From the NCBI GenBank assembly GCA_023375785.1, contig SZWC01001531.1:204583-248432 (forward strand): a DNA stretch of 43,850 nucleotides. Reading direction: 5' to 3'. The translations under genes and the position numbers were made by a program. Under the pieces are notes generated by a model, which searched no databases, had not been told where the DNA came from, and saw only the letters and a program-made list of their open reading frames with translations. The stretch is from Penium margaritaceum (taxonomy: Eukaryota; Streptophyta; Zygnematophyceae; Desmidiales; Peniaceae). Positions within the stretch are counted from its first letter, which is position 1. Every line of letters starts with the position of its first letter. Shown one piece after another: positions 8,393-20,355 of the stretch.

Positions 8393-11300
8393 CTATAGTT
8401 GTGCCAAAGGTGTGCCAGAGTTGTGCCAGAGTTTTGCCAGAGTTGTGCCAGAGTTGTGTCTGAGTTGTGCTATAGTTGTGCCAGAGTTGTGCCGGAGTTG
8501 TGCCAGAGTTGTGCTCGAGTTGTGCCAGAGTTGTGCCAGAGTTGTGCCAGATTTGTGCCAGAGTTGTGCCAGAGTTGTGCCGGAGTTGTGGCAGAGTTGT
8601 GCCAGAGTTGAGCCTGAGTTGTGCTCGAGTTGTGCCAGAGTTGTGCCAGAGTTGTGGCAGATTTGTGCCAGATTTGTGCCAGAGTTGTGCCAGAGTTGTG
8701 CCGGAGTTGTGGCAGAGTTGTGCCAGAGTTGAGCCTGAGTTGTGCTCGAGTTGTGCCAGAGTTGTGCCAGAGTTGTGCCACTGTTGTGCCAAAGTCATGC
8801 CACAGTTGTGCCAGATTTGAGCCAGAGTTGTGTTATAACTGTGCAAGAGTTGTGCCAGAGTTGTAACAGAGTTGTGCCAGATTTGTGTACAAGTTGTGCC
8901 AGAGTTGTGCCAGAGTTGTGCCAGAGTTGTGCCAGATTTAAGCCAGGGTTGTGCCAGAGTTGTGCCAGAGTTGTGGCAGAGTTGTGCCCGAGCTGTCCCA
9001 GAGTTCTGCCAGACTTGTGCCAGAGTTGTGCCAGAGTTGTGTAAGAGTTGTGCCAGAGTTTTGCCAGAGTTTTGCAAGAGATGCACCAGAGTTGTGCCAG
9101 AGTTGTGCCAGAGTTGTGCCAGAGTTGTGCCAGAGTTGTGTTCGAGTTATGCCATAGTTGTGCCAGAGTTGTGCCAGAGGTGTGCCAGATTTATGCCATA
9201 GTTGTGCCAGAGTTGTGCCAGAGTTGTGCCAGAGTTGTGTTCGAGTTATGCCATAGTTGTGCCAGAGTTGTGCCAGAGGTGTGCCAGATTTATGCCATAG
9301 TTGTGCCAGAGTTGTGCCAGAGGTGTGCCAGATTTATGCCATAGTTGTGCCAGAGTTGTGCCAATGTTATGCCACAGTTGTGCCAGAGTTGTGCCAGAGT
9401 TGTGTTAGAGTTGTACCAGAGTTGTGCCACAGTTGTGCCAGAGTTATGCCAGAGTTGTGCGAGAGTTGTGCCAGGGTTGTGCCAGAGTTATGCCAGAGTT
9501 GTGGGATAGTTGTTCCAGAGTTGTGCCAGAGTTGGGCAAGAGTTTTGCAATTGTTGGGCCAGTGTTGTGCCAGAGTTGTGCCAGAGTTGTGTCAGAGTTG
9601 TGCCTGAGTTGTGCCAGAGTCGTGCCAAAGCTGTGCCAAAGGTGTGCCAAAGTCCGGCCAGAGTTGTGCCAGAGTTGTGCCAGAGTTGTTTCAGAGTTGT
9701 GCCAGAGATGTGCCAAAGCTTTTCCAGAATTGTGCCAGAGTTGTGCCAGAGTTGTGTCAAAGCTGTGCCAGAGTTGTGCCAAAGTCGTGCCAGAGTTGTG
9801 CCAGAGTTGTGCCAGAGTTGTGTCAAAGCTGTGCCAGAGTTGTGCCAAAGTCGTGCCAGAGTTGTGCCAGAGTTGTGCCAGATTCATGTTAGAGTTGTGC
9901 CAGAGTTGTGCCAGAGTTGTGCGAGAGTTTTGCCAGAGCTGTGCCGGCGTTGTGCCAGAGATGTGCCAGAGTTGTGCTCGATTTGTGCCAACGTTGTGCT
10001 AGAGCTGTACCAGAGGTGTGCAAGAGTTGTGCCAAAGTTTTGCCAGAGTTGTGCCAAAGGCATGCCATAGTTGTGCCAGAGTAGTGTTAGAGTTGTGCAA
10101 GAGTTGTGCCAGATTTGTACCAGAGTTGTGCCAGAGTTGTGCCAGATCTGTGCCAGAGTTGTGCCACTGTTGTGCCAGAGTTGTGCCAGAGTCGTGCCAC
10201 AATTGTGCCAGAGTTGTGCCAGAGTTTTGCAATATTTGTCCCAGAGGTGTGCCAGAGTTTTGCCAGAGTTGTGCCAGAGGTGTGCCAGAGTTGGGCCAGA
10301 ATTGTGCCAAGTTGTGCCAGAGCTGTGCCAGAGTTGTGCCACTGTTGTGCCAGAGTTGTGCCAGATGTATGCCATAATTTTCCCAGAGTTGTGCCAGATG
10401 TGCGCCAGAGTTGTGCCAGAGTTGTGCCACAGTGGTGCCAAAGTGGTGCCAGAGTTGAGCTAGAGTTGTACCAGAGTTGTGCAAGAGTTGTGCCAAAGTT
10501 GTGCCAGAGTTTTGCCCGAGGTGTGCCAGAGTTGTGCAAGAGTTGTGCCAGAGGTGTGCCAGAGTTGTCCCATAAACGTGCCAAAGTCCTGCCAGAGTTT
10601 TGCCAGAGTTGTGCATTGTGTCAGAGTTGTGGCAGAGTTGTGCCAGAGTTTTTCCAGAGTTGTGCCAGAGTTGTGCCAGAGTTGTGCCAAAGTCGTGCCC
10701 AAGTTGTGCTAGAATTGTGCCAAAGGTGTGCGAGAGTTGTGCCAGAGACGTGCCAGAGTTGTGCCAGAGTTGTGCCAGAGTTGTGCCAGAGTTGTGCCAG
10801 AGTTGTGCCAAAGGTGTGCGAGAGTTGTGCCAGAGACGTGCCAGAGTTGTGCCAGAGTTGTGCCAGAGTTGTGCCAGAGTTGTGCCAGAGTTGTGCCAGA
10901 GTTGTGCCAAAGTTGTGCCAGGGCTAAGCCGGAGTTATGCTAGAGTTGTGCCAAAGCTGTGCCACAGTTGTGTGAAAGCCATGCCAGACTTGTGCCAGAG
11001 TTGTACCAGAGTTGTGTTGGGTTGTGCCAGGGGTGTGCCAGAGCTGTCCCAGAGTTGTGCCAGAGTTGTGCTGGAGTTGTGCCAGAGTTGTGCCAGAGTT
11101 GTGCCAGAGTTGTGCCAGAGTTGTGCCAGAGTTGTGCCAGAGGTGTGCCAGAGTTGTGCCAGAGTTGTGTCAAAGGCATGCCACAGTTGTGCTAGAGTTG
11201 TGCGAGGATTGTGTTAGAGTTGTGCCAGAGTTGTGCCAGAGTTGTACCAGAGTTGTGCCAGAGTTGTACTGGAGTTGTGCCAGAGGTGTGCCAGAGTTGT

Positions 11301-11429
11301 GCCAGAGCTGTGCCAGAGGTGTGCCAGAGTTGAGCCAACGTTGTGCCAGAGTTGTGCCAAGGTCTTGCCAGAGTTGTCCCAGAGTTGTGCCATAGTTGTG
11401 CCAGAGTTCTGCCAGAGTTGTGCCAGAGT

Positions 11430-12020
11430 TGTGCCAGAATTGTGCCAGAGTTGTGCCAGAATTGTGCCAGAGTTGTGCCAGAATTGTGCCAGAGTTGTGC
11501 CAGAATTGTGCCAGAGTTGTGCCAGAATTGTGCCAGAGTTGTGCCAGAATTGTGCCAGAGTTGTGCCAGAATTGTGCCAGAGTTGTGCCAGAATTGTGCC
11601 AGAGTTGTGCCAGAATTGTGCCAGAGTTGTGCCAGAATTGTGCCAGAGTTGTGCCAGAATTGTGCCAGAGTTGTGCCAGAATTGTGCCAGAGTTGTGCCA
11701 GAATTGTGCCAGAGTTGTGCCAGAATTGTGCCAGAGTTGTGCCAGAATTGTGCCAGAGTTGTGCCAGAATTGTGCCAGAGTTGTGCCAGAATTGTGCCAG
11801 AGTTGTGCCAGAATTGTGCCAGAGTTGTGCCAGAATTGTGCCAGAGTTGTGCCAGAATTGTGCCAGAGTTGTGCCAGAATTGTGCCAGAGTTGTGCCAGA
11901 ATTGTGCCAGAGTTGTGCCAGAATTGTGCCAGAGTTGTGCCAGAATTGTGCCAGAGTTGTGCCAGAATTGTGCCAGAGTTGTGCCAGAATTGTGCCAGAG
12001 TTGTGCCAGAATTGTGCCAG
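11430..12020. repeat. 22-bp higher-order repeat, 27 copies, inside the 11-bp array
   Basis: Alternation of gagttgtgcca and gaattgtgcca gives a 22-bp unit. The aa of the aatt variant recurs every 22 bp from 11438 to 12010, which is 27 copies. I see no variation between copies, so the expansion is recent compared with the surrounding degenerate units. Confidence 0.93.
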
Positions 12021-12856
12021 AGTTGTGCCAGAGCTGTGCCAGAGTTGTGCCAGAGTTGTGCCAAATGTGTGCCAGAGTTGTGCCAAAGTTGTGCCAAAGT
12101 TGTGCCAAAGTCGTGCCAGAGTTGTGCCAGAGTTGTGCCAGAATTGTGCCAGAGTTGTGCCACAGCTGTGCCACAGTTCTGCCACAGTTGTGCCAAAGTT
12201 GTGCCAGAGTTGTGCCAGAGTTGTGGTGGAGTTGTGCCAGAGTTGTGCCTGAGTTGTACCAGAGTTGTGCCAGAGTTGTACTGGAGTTGTGCCAGAGATG
12301 TGCCAGAGTTGTGCTCGAGTTGTGCCAGAGTTGTGCCAGAGTTTGCCAGAGGTGTACCAGAGTTGTGCCAAAGTCATGCCACAGTTGTGCCAGAGTTGTG
12401 CCATAGTTGTGTTAGAGTTGTGCCAGAGTTTTGCCAGGGTTGTACCAGATTTTTACCAAAGTGGTGCCAGAGTTGTGCCAGAGTTGTGCCAGAGTTGTGC
12501 CAGCATTGTGCAAGATCCGTGCCATAGTTCTGCCAGAGTTGTGCCAGAGTTATTCCAGAGTCGTGCCACAGTTGTTCCAAACTCGTGCCCAAGCTGTGCC
12601 AGAGTTGTGCCAGAGTTGTGCCAGAGTTTTGCCAGAGTTGTGGCAGAGTTGTGCCATGGTTGGTCCAGAGTTGTGCCAGAATTGTGCCAGAGTTGTCCCA
12701 AAGTCGTGCCAGAGTCGTACCAGAGTTGAACCAGAGGTGTGCCAGAGTTGTGCCAACGTTGTGCCAGAGTTGTGCAAAGGTCTTGCCAGAGTTGTCCCAG
12801 AGTTGTGCCATAGTTGTGCCAGAGTTCTGCCAGAGTTGTGCCAGAGTTGTGCCAGA

Positions 12857-13865
12857 GTCATGCCAGAGTTGTGCCAGAGTTGTGCCAAAGTCATGCCAGC
12901 GTTGTGCCATCGTTTTGCTAAAGTCATGCCAGAGTTGTGCCAGAGTTGTGCCAAAGTCATGCCAGCGTTGTGCCATCGTTTTGCTAAAGTCATGCCAGAG
13001 TTGTGCCAGAGTTGTGCCAAAGTCATGCCAGCGTTGTGCCATCGTTTTGCTAAAGTCATGCCAGAGTTGTGCCAGAGTTGTGCCAAAGTCATGCCAGCGT
13101 TGTGCCATCGTTTTGCTAAAGTCATGCCAGAGTTGTGCCAGAGTTGTGCCAAAGTCATGCCAGCGTTGTGCCATCGTTTTGCTAAAGTCATGCCAGAGTT
13201 GTGCCAGAGTTGTGCCAAAGTCATGCCAGCGTTGTGCCATCGTTTTGCTAAAGTCATGCCAGAGTTGTGCCAGAGTTGTGCCAAAGTCATGCCAGCGTTG
13301 TGCCATCGTTTTGCTAAAGTCATGCCAGAGTTGTGCCAGAGTTGTGCCAAAGTCATGCCAGCGTTGTGCCATCGTTTTGCTAAAGTCATGCCAGAGTTGT
13401 GCCAGAGTTGTGCCAAAGTCATGCCAGCGTTGTGCCATCGTTTTGCTAAAGTCATGCCAGAGTTGTGCCAGAGTTGTGCCAAAGTCATGCCAGCGTTGTG
13501 CCATCGTTTTGCTAAAGTCATGCCAGAGTTGTGCCAGAGTTGTGCCAAAGTCATGCCAGCGTTGTGCCATCGTTTTGCTAAAGTCATGCCAGAGTTGTGC
13601 CAGAGTTGTGCCAAAGTCATGCCAGCGTTGTGCCATCGTTTTGCTAAAGTCATGCCAGAGTTGTGCCAGAGTTGTGCCAAAGTCATGCCAGCGTTGTGCC
13701 ATCGTTTTGCTAAAGTCATGCCAGAGTTGTGCCAGAGTTGTGCCAAAGTCATGCCAGCGTTGTGCCATCGTTTTGCTAAAGTCATGCCAGAGTTGTGCCA
13801 GAGTTGTGCCAAAGTCATGCCAGCGTTGTGCCATCGTTTTGCTAAAGTCATGCCAGAGTTGTGCC
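12857..13865. repeat. 66-bp higher-order repeat, 15 copies, inside the 11-bp array
   Basis: Six variant 11-mers form a 66-bp unit containing gccatcgttttgctaaag. The cgttttgc marker recurs every 66 bp from 12911 to 13835, giving 15 copies with no differences that I can see. It is the most homogeneous block of the array. Confidence 0.95.
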
Positions 13866-14861
13866 AGAGTTGTGCCAGAGTTGTGTTATAGTTGTGCCAG
13901 AGTTGTGCTGGAGTTGTGCCAGAGTTGTGCCAGAGTTGTGCTCGAGTTGTGCCAGAGTTGGGCCAGATTTGTACCAGATGTGTGCCAGAGTTGTGCCAAA
14001 GTTGTGTCATAGTTGTGCCAAAGTCATGCCACAGTTGTGCCAGGGTTGTGCCATAGTTGTGGTAGAGTTGTGCCAGAATTGTGCCAGAGTTTTGCCAGAG
14101 TTGTGCCAGATTCGTGCCAGAGTTGTGCCAGAGCAGTGCCGGAGTTGTGCCAGAGTTGTGCAATAATTGTTCCAGATATGTGCCATGGTTCTGCCAAAGT
14201 TGTGCCAGAGTGATGCCAGAGTCGTGCCACAGTTGTGCCAAACGCGTGCCAGGGCTGTGCAAGAGTTGTGCCAGAGTTGTACCAGAGGTGTGCCAGAGTT
14301 GTGGCAGAGTTGTGCCAGAATTGTGTCAAAGTTGTGCCAGAGTTGTACCAAAGTTGTGCCAGAGGTGTGCCAGAGTTGGGGAAACGTTGTGCCCAAGTTG
14401 TGCCAAAATCGTGCCAGAGTTGTGCCATAGTTGTGCCAGATTTGTGCCAGAATTGTGCCAGAGTTGTGCCAGAATTGTGCCAGAGTTGTGCCAAAATCGT
14501 GCCAGAGTTGTGCCATAGTTGTGCCAGATTTGTGCCAGAATTGTGCCAGAGTTGTGCCAGAATTGTGCCAGAGTTGTGCCATATGTGTGCCAGAGTTGTG
14601 CCAGTGATGTTCCACAGTGGTGCCAAAGTTGTGCCGGAGTTGTGCCAGAGTTGTACCAGAGTTGTGCCAGAGATGTGCCAGAGTTGTGCTAGAGTTGTGC
14701 CAGAGTTGTGCCAGAGCTGTGGCACATTTGTGCCAGAGTTGTCCCAGAGTTGTGCCAGAATTGGGCCAGAGTTGTGCCAGAGTTGTGTTAGAGTTGTGCC
14801 ATGGTTGTGCCAGAGTTGTGCACGAGTTGTGCCAGAGTTGTGCCCGAGTTGTGCCAGAGTT

Positions 14862-15095
14862 GTGCCAAAGTTGTGCCAGAGTTGTGTTCAAGTTGTGCCA
14901 GAGTTGTGCCAGTCTTGTGCCAGAGGCGTGCCAAAGTTGTGCCAAATTTGTACCAGAGTTGTGCCAAAGTTGTGCCAGAGTTGTGCCAGAGTTGTGCCAA
15001 AGTTGTGCCAGAGTTGTGTTCAAGTTGTGCCAGAGTTGTGCCAGTCTTGTGCCAGAGGCGTGCCAAAGTTGTGCCAAATTTGTACCAGAGTTGTG
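14862..15095. repeat. 132-bp duplication inside the 11-bp array
   Basis: A block containing ccagtcttgtgccagaggcg appears twice, with marker agtcttgtgc at 14911 and 15043. The offset of 132 bp is 12 units. Confidence 0.85.
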
Positions 15096-15526
15096 CCAAA
15101 GGCATGCCACAATTGTGCCAGAGTTGTGCCAGAGTTGTGTTACAGTTGTTCCAGAGTTGTGCCAGAGTTGTGCCAGATTTATGCCAGAGTTGTGCCAGAG
15201 TTCTGCCACAGTTGTCCCAGAGTTGTTCCAGAGTTGTGCCAGAGGTGGTCCATAGATGTGCCAGAGTTGTGCCAGAGTTTTGCCAGTGTTGGGTCAGAAT
15301 TGTGCCAGAGTTGTGCCAGATTTGTGTCAGAAATGTGCCAGAGTTGTGCCAATGTCGTGCCTGAGTTGTGCCAAAGTTGTGCCCAAGTTGTGCGAGAGTT
15401 GTGCAAGAGTTGTGCCAGAGTTGTGCCAGAGTTGTGCCAGAGTTGTGCGAGAGTTGTGCAAGAGTTGTGCCAGTGTTGTGCCAGAGTTGTGCGCGAGTTG
15501 TGTTAGAGTTGTACCAGAGTTGTGCC

Positions 15527-15640
15527 AGAGGTGTGCCAGAGGTGTGCCAGAGGTGTGCCAGAGGTGTGCCAGAGGTGTGCCAGAGGTGTGCCAGAGGTGT
15601 GCCAGAGGTGTGCCAGAGGTGTGCCAGAGGTGTGCCAGAG
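15527..15640. repeat. Homogeneous gccagaggtgt run (about 10 copies)
   Basis: A one-base variant of the 11-mer (gaggtgtgcca instead of gagttgtgcca) is repeated about ten times without other change. This is a small local expansion of a single variant. Confidence 0.85.
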
Positions 15641-16651
15641 TTGTGCCAGAGTTGTGCCAGAGTTGTGCCAGAGTTGTGCGAGAGTTGTGCAAGAGTTGTG
15701 CCAGTGTTGTGCCAGAGTTGTGCCAGAGTTGTGCCAGAGTTGTGCCAGAGTTGTGCCAGTGGTGTGCCAGAGTTGTGCCAAAGGTGTGCCAGAGTTGTGC
15801 CAAAGTCGTGCCAGAGTTGTGTTAGAGTTGTGCCAGAGTTGTGTGCGAGTTGTGTTAGAGTTGTGCCAGAGTTGTGGCAGAGTTGTGCCAGAGTTGTGCC
15901 GGAGTTGTGCCAGAGTTGTGCCAGAGTAGTGCGAGAGCCGTGCTCGAGTTCTGCCAGAGTTGTGCCAGAGTTGTGCCAGAGGTGTGCAAGAGTTGTGCCA
16001 AAGTTGTGCCAGATTTCTGCCAAAGTCATGCCACAGTTGTGCCAGAGTTGAGCCAGAGTGTTGTTAGAGTTGTGCCAGAGTTGTTCCAGAGTTGTGCCAG
16101 AGTTGTGCCAGAATTGTATCAGAGTTGTGCCAAATTTGCTCCTGAATTGTGCCAGAGTTGTGCCATAATTGTGCCATATCTGTGCCTGAGTTCTGCAAGA
16201 GTTGTTCCAAAGTTGTGCCAAAGTTGTGCCAGATTTGTGCCAGAGTTGTGCCAGAATTGTGCCATAGTTGAGCCAGTGTTGTGCCAGAGTTGTGCACGAG
16301 TTGTACCAGAGTTGTGCCAGAGTTGTGCCATAGTTGTGCCAGAAGTGTGCCAGAGTTGTGCAAGAGTTGTGCCAGGAGTGTGCAAGAGTTGTGCCGACGT
16401 TGTGCCAGGGTTAAGCTAGAGCCTGCCAGAGTTGTGTCGGAGTTGTGCCAGAGTTTTTCCAGAGTTGTGCCAGAGTTGTGTCAGAGTTGTGGCAGAGTTG
16501 TGCCAGACATGTGCCAGAGTTGTTCCAGAGTTGTGCCAGGGTTGTGCCAGGGTTGTGCCAAAACTCTGCCAGAGTTGTGCTAGAGTTGTGCCAGAGTTGT
16601 TCAAAAGTTGTGCAATAGTTGTGCCAAAATTGTGCCAGAGTTGTTCTGGTT

Positions 16652-16758
16652 ATCCGATTGGTCATGGTTTGTGACACATGCCTACTAAACACGGCGTGGT
16701 AACAATGTATAGTGACAAACCAAAGTAGGCATGTGTCACAGACCATGACCAAACGGAT
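16652..16758. repeat. Fold-back inverted repeat at the left edge of the satellite
   Basis: 16652-16686 and 16724-16758 are inverted copies, matching at 33 of 35 positions, with a 37-nt loop. Both arms are the same piece of satellite monomer (the part with catgtgtcaca...ccatgacc). The satellite therefore begins with a small inversion exactly at the junction with the 11-bp minisatellite. Confidence 0.9.
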
Positions 16759-18344
16759 TAATGGTTTGTGAATACCAGTTATCTACTAGCAAGTACAAAT
16801 ACCTTCAATATGTACGGGCACACTGTGGCTACAATCCACAGTGACCAACCACAGTATGCTACGTCACTGACCATGAACAAAGAATTTCACTTAATGTGGT
16901 CAACATTTACAACTCACAACTCGGGTCACAGATAGTCAGAGGGGGCTAACAATGGTTTGGAAACACTAGCTGTCAACAAGAAAGCACAAAGACCTTCGAT
17001 ACGTCATGACACTGCGTGGTAACCATGTACAGTGACAAACCAAAGTAGGCATGTGTCACAAACCATGACAAAACGGATTTCACAGTCTGTGGTCAACGTT
17101 GAAAACTCATAACACGAGTCACAACTGGTCAGTGGAGGAAACCATGGGTTGAGAACACTAGTTTTCAACTAGAAAGTAGAAAGATTTTCAACAAGTAGTG
17201 GCACGGTGTGACTAGCGTGCACATTGACCAACCAAAGGATGCATATGTCACTTACTATGACCGAAGAAGTCCATTATGTGTGGTCAACATTGACAACTCA
17301 TAACACGAGCCACAAATGCTCAGAGGGAGAGACAATGGTTTGGGAACCCTATGTATCAACTAGAAAGGACAAGGAACTTCAATGCGTAGTGGCACAATGT
17401 GGCTAATATGCACACCAAGCAACCAAACTAGGCATATGTCACTGACCATGACGAGAGAATTTCAATATGGGTGGTCAACGTTGACCAACCATAACACGAG
17501 TCACAAACGGTCAGGGGAGGAAACAATGCTACGGGAATAGCAGTTCTCAACTAGCAAGTACAACGACCTTCTGTCAGTAGTAGCACAGTGTGGCTACCAT
17601 GCAAAATGAAAGACCTAAGTAGGCATGTGTACTGCCTTTGACCAAATAAATCCCCTGTGTGTGGTCAACGTTGACAACTCATGAAACGAGTCACAAATGG
17701 TCAGAGGGGGAAACAATGGTTTGGGTACACCAAGTATTAAATAGTAAGCACAAGGAGCTGCAATAAGTTTTAGCACGGTGTAGATACCATCCACGATGAT
17801 CAACAAAAGTAGGCATGTGTCACTGACCATGACCAAATGATTTCACCATGTGTGGTACACTTTGTCAACTACTAACACGAGTCACAAATGGTCAGAGTGG
17901 AAGAGAATGTTTTCTCGATACTAGTTATCGACAAGAAAGTACTAATACCTTCAATTTGTAGTGGCCAATTGTGGCTACAATGCACAGTGACCAACCAATG
18001 TATGCATATGTCACTGACCATGAACAAAGAATTTCACTTCATGTGGTCAATGTTGACATTTCACAACACGAGTCATAGATATCCAGAGGGGGTAACAATG
18101 GTTTGGGAACATTATCTATCAACAAGAAAGCACAAAGACCTTCGATACGTAGTGACACGACGTGGTAACCATGTACAATGATAAACCAAAGTATGCATAT
18201 GTCACTAATCATGAACAAACGGATTTCATAGTGTGTGGTCAACGTTGAAAACGCAAAACACGAGTCATCAATGGTCAGGGGGGAAACAATGGGTTGGGAC
18301 TACTAGTTATCAACTAGCAAGTAGACAGAATTTCAACAAGTAGT

Positions 18345-19112
18345 GGCAGGGTGTGCCTAGCGTGCGCAGTGACCAACCGAAGGATGCATATGTCACTGAC
18401 TATGACCGAAGAAGTCCCCTATGTGTGGTCAACATTGACAACTCATAACACGAGTCACAAATGGTCAGATACGGAACCAATGGTCTGGGATGATCAGGTA
18501 TCAACTAGCAAGCACAAGGACCCTCAACATTTTGTGGCACGGTGTGGATACCATGCACGATGACCAACCAGAGTAGGCATATGTCACTGACCATGACCAA
18601 ATAATGTGAATAAGTGTGGTAACCTTTGACACCTCATAACACGATTCACAGATGGTCAGAGTGGAAGACATTGGTTCGTAAATGCCAGTTATCGAGTAGC
18701 AAGTACAAAAACCTTCAATATGTAGTGGCACAGCGTGGCTACCATACACAGTGACCAACCAAAGCATGCATATGTCACTGACCATGACCCACAAGTTTCA
18801 CTTCATGTGGTAAGCGTTGACAACGCATAACTCGAGTCACACATAGTCAAAGGGGGGTAACAATGGTTTGGGAACAATAACTATTAGACAGAAAGCACAA
18901 ATACCTTTAATATGTAGTGACATGGCGTGGTAACCATGTATAGCGACAAACCAAAGTAGGCATATGTCACTAACCATAACCAAACGAATTTCACAGTGTG
19001 TGGTCAGTATTGAAAACTCATGACACGAGTCACAAATGGTGAGGGGGGGAAACAATGGATTGGGAACACTAGTTGTCAACCAGCAAGTATGACAAATTTC
19101 AACAAGAAGTGG
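18345..19112 (+). repeat. Four-monomer variant of the higher-order unit
   Basis: The same-type marker (fattened by ...caagtagtggcacggtgtg, then ctagc) recurs after only ~767 bp, four monomers instead of six. A matching four-monomer interval occurs at about 30235-31000 in array 2, so the two regions share an ancestor. Confidence 0.7.
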
Positions 19113-20028
19113 CACGGTTTGGCTAGAATGCACAATGAACAACCAAAAGATGAATATGTCACTGACTATGACCGAAGAAATCCAGAATGCGTGGTCAACA
19201 TTGACAACTCATAACAGGAGTCACGAATGGTCAGAGGGAGAGACAATGGTTTGTCAACCCTATGCATGGACTAGAAAGGAAAAACAACTTCAATACGTCG
19301 TGGGACGGTGTGGCTACCATGCACACCAAACTACCAAACTAGGCATATGTCACTGACCATGACCAACGAATTTCAGTATGGACGGTCAACGTTCACCAAC
19401 CATACCACGAGTCACAAATGGTCAGAGGGGGGAACAGTGGTTCGGGAATATCAGTATTCAACTAGTAAGTACAAGGCCCTTCAATCAGTAGTAGCACGGT
19501 GTGACTACCATGCACAGTGACCGACCAAAGTAGGCATGTATACTGCCTTTGACCAAAAAAATCTGCTGTCTGTGGTAAACATTGACAGCTTATAATACGA
19601 GTCACAAATAATCAGAGTGGGAAACAATGGTTTGGGAACACCATGTATCAAAAAGCAAACACAAGGAGCTTCAATACGCGGTGGCACTGTGTGGATACCA
19701 TGCACAATGACCAACCAAAGTAGGCATATGTCACTGACCATGACCAAATAATGGCACTATGAGTGGTAAACCTTGACAACTCATAACACGAGTCACAAAT
19801 GGTCAGGGTAGAAGATGATGGTTTGTGAATACTTGTTGTCGACTGGCAAGTCCAAATACCTTCAATATGTAGTGGCACAGTGTGGCTACAATGCACAGTG
19901 ACCAACCAAAGTATTCATATGTCACTGACCATGAAGAAATAATTTCACTTCATGTGGCAAACATTTACAACTCACAGCACGGGTCACAGATGGTCAGAGG
20001 GGGCTAACAATGGTTTGGGAACACTATG

Positions 20029-20355
20029 TAAGGGTGCACACCGGGTAAGATTCCCGGATCCCAGATTGGATTCGGATTCACGAATCCGAATCCAGGTTTG
20101 GCTTTGATTCACGAATCCGAATCTGGATTCGCGAATCCGTAAGATTCACGAATCTTTTCCGAGTCCTATGGGTGATGGCAGGTAAAAATCCTCTAATCTG
20201 CCACATAAATCCCTGTTTTCCATGTTGAAACAATAGGGAAAGGATCTCCGAATCCCGAATCGAATCCTCATGAAGGATTTGGATCCCCGAATCCGAATCT
20301 TTTTCCGGGTTCGCGAATCTTATTCACGAATCCTAGGATTTGGTGTGCAGCCTTA
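20029..20355. mobile_element. hAT-like MITE, 327 bp
   Basis: The terminal inverted repeats are taagggtgcacacc (left) and ggtgtgcagcctta (right), 13 of 14 bases matching. The element is flanked by the 8-bp direct duplication acactatg at 20021-20028 and 20356-20363, and removing it restores a continuous satellite monomer. An 8-bp duplication and short terminal repeats of this form are typical of the hAT superfamily. The interior has no coding capacity and is full of gaatcc/ggattc motifs, including a perfect 14-bp palindrome ggattcgcgaatcc at 20125. It is non-autonomous and would depend on a transposase encoded elsewhere. Confidence 0.9.

Larger units (their letters stand above)
8393..16645. repeat. 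Minisatellite, 11-bp unit (gttgtgccaga)
   Basis: About 750 head-to-tail copies of an 11-bp unit with consensus gttgtgccaga and many point variants. Phase is largely kept over 8 kb, with rare length-changing units (one near 12342). Local duplications inside it are multiples of 11 bp. Eleven bases is not a multiple of three and the unit has no stop in any of the six frames, so frames of up to 570 codons appear on both strands with no coding meaning. The array ends where satellite-related sequence starts near 16646. Confidence 0.97.

Noticed and set aside
12857..13865. Regular 66-bp repeats resembling a CRISPR array
   Set aside because: The whole 66 bp is identical in every copy, with no variable spacers, and the units are made of 11-mers.
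8393..16645. Very long open frames on both strands (up to 570 codons at 12550-14262, minus strand), Cys-rich or His/Trp-rich repeat proteins
   Set aside because: The 11-bp unit is stop-free in all six frames, so these follow from the repeat. All frames are equally open and none has independent coding signs.
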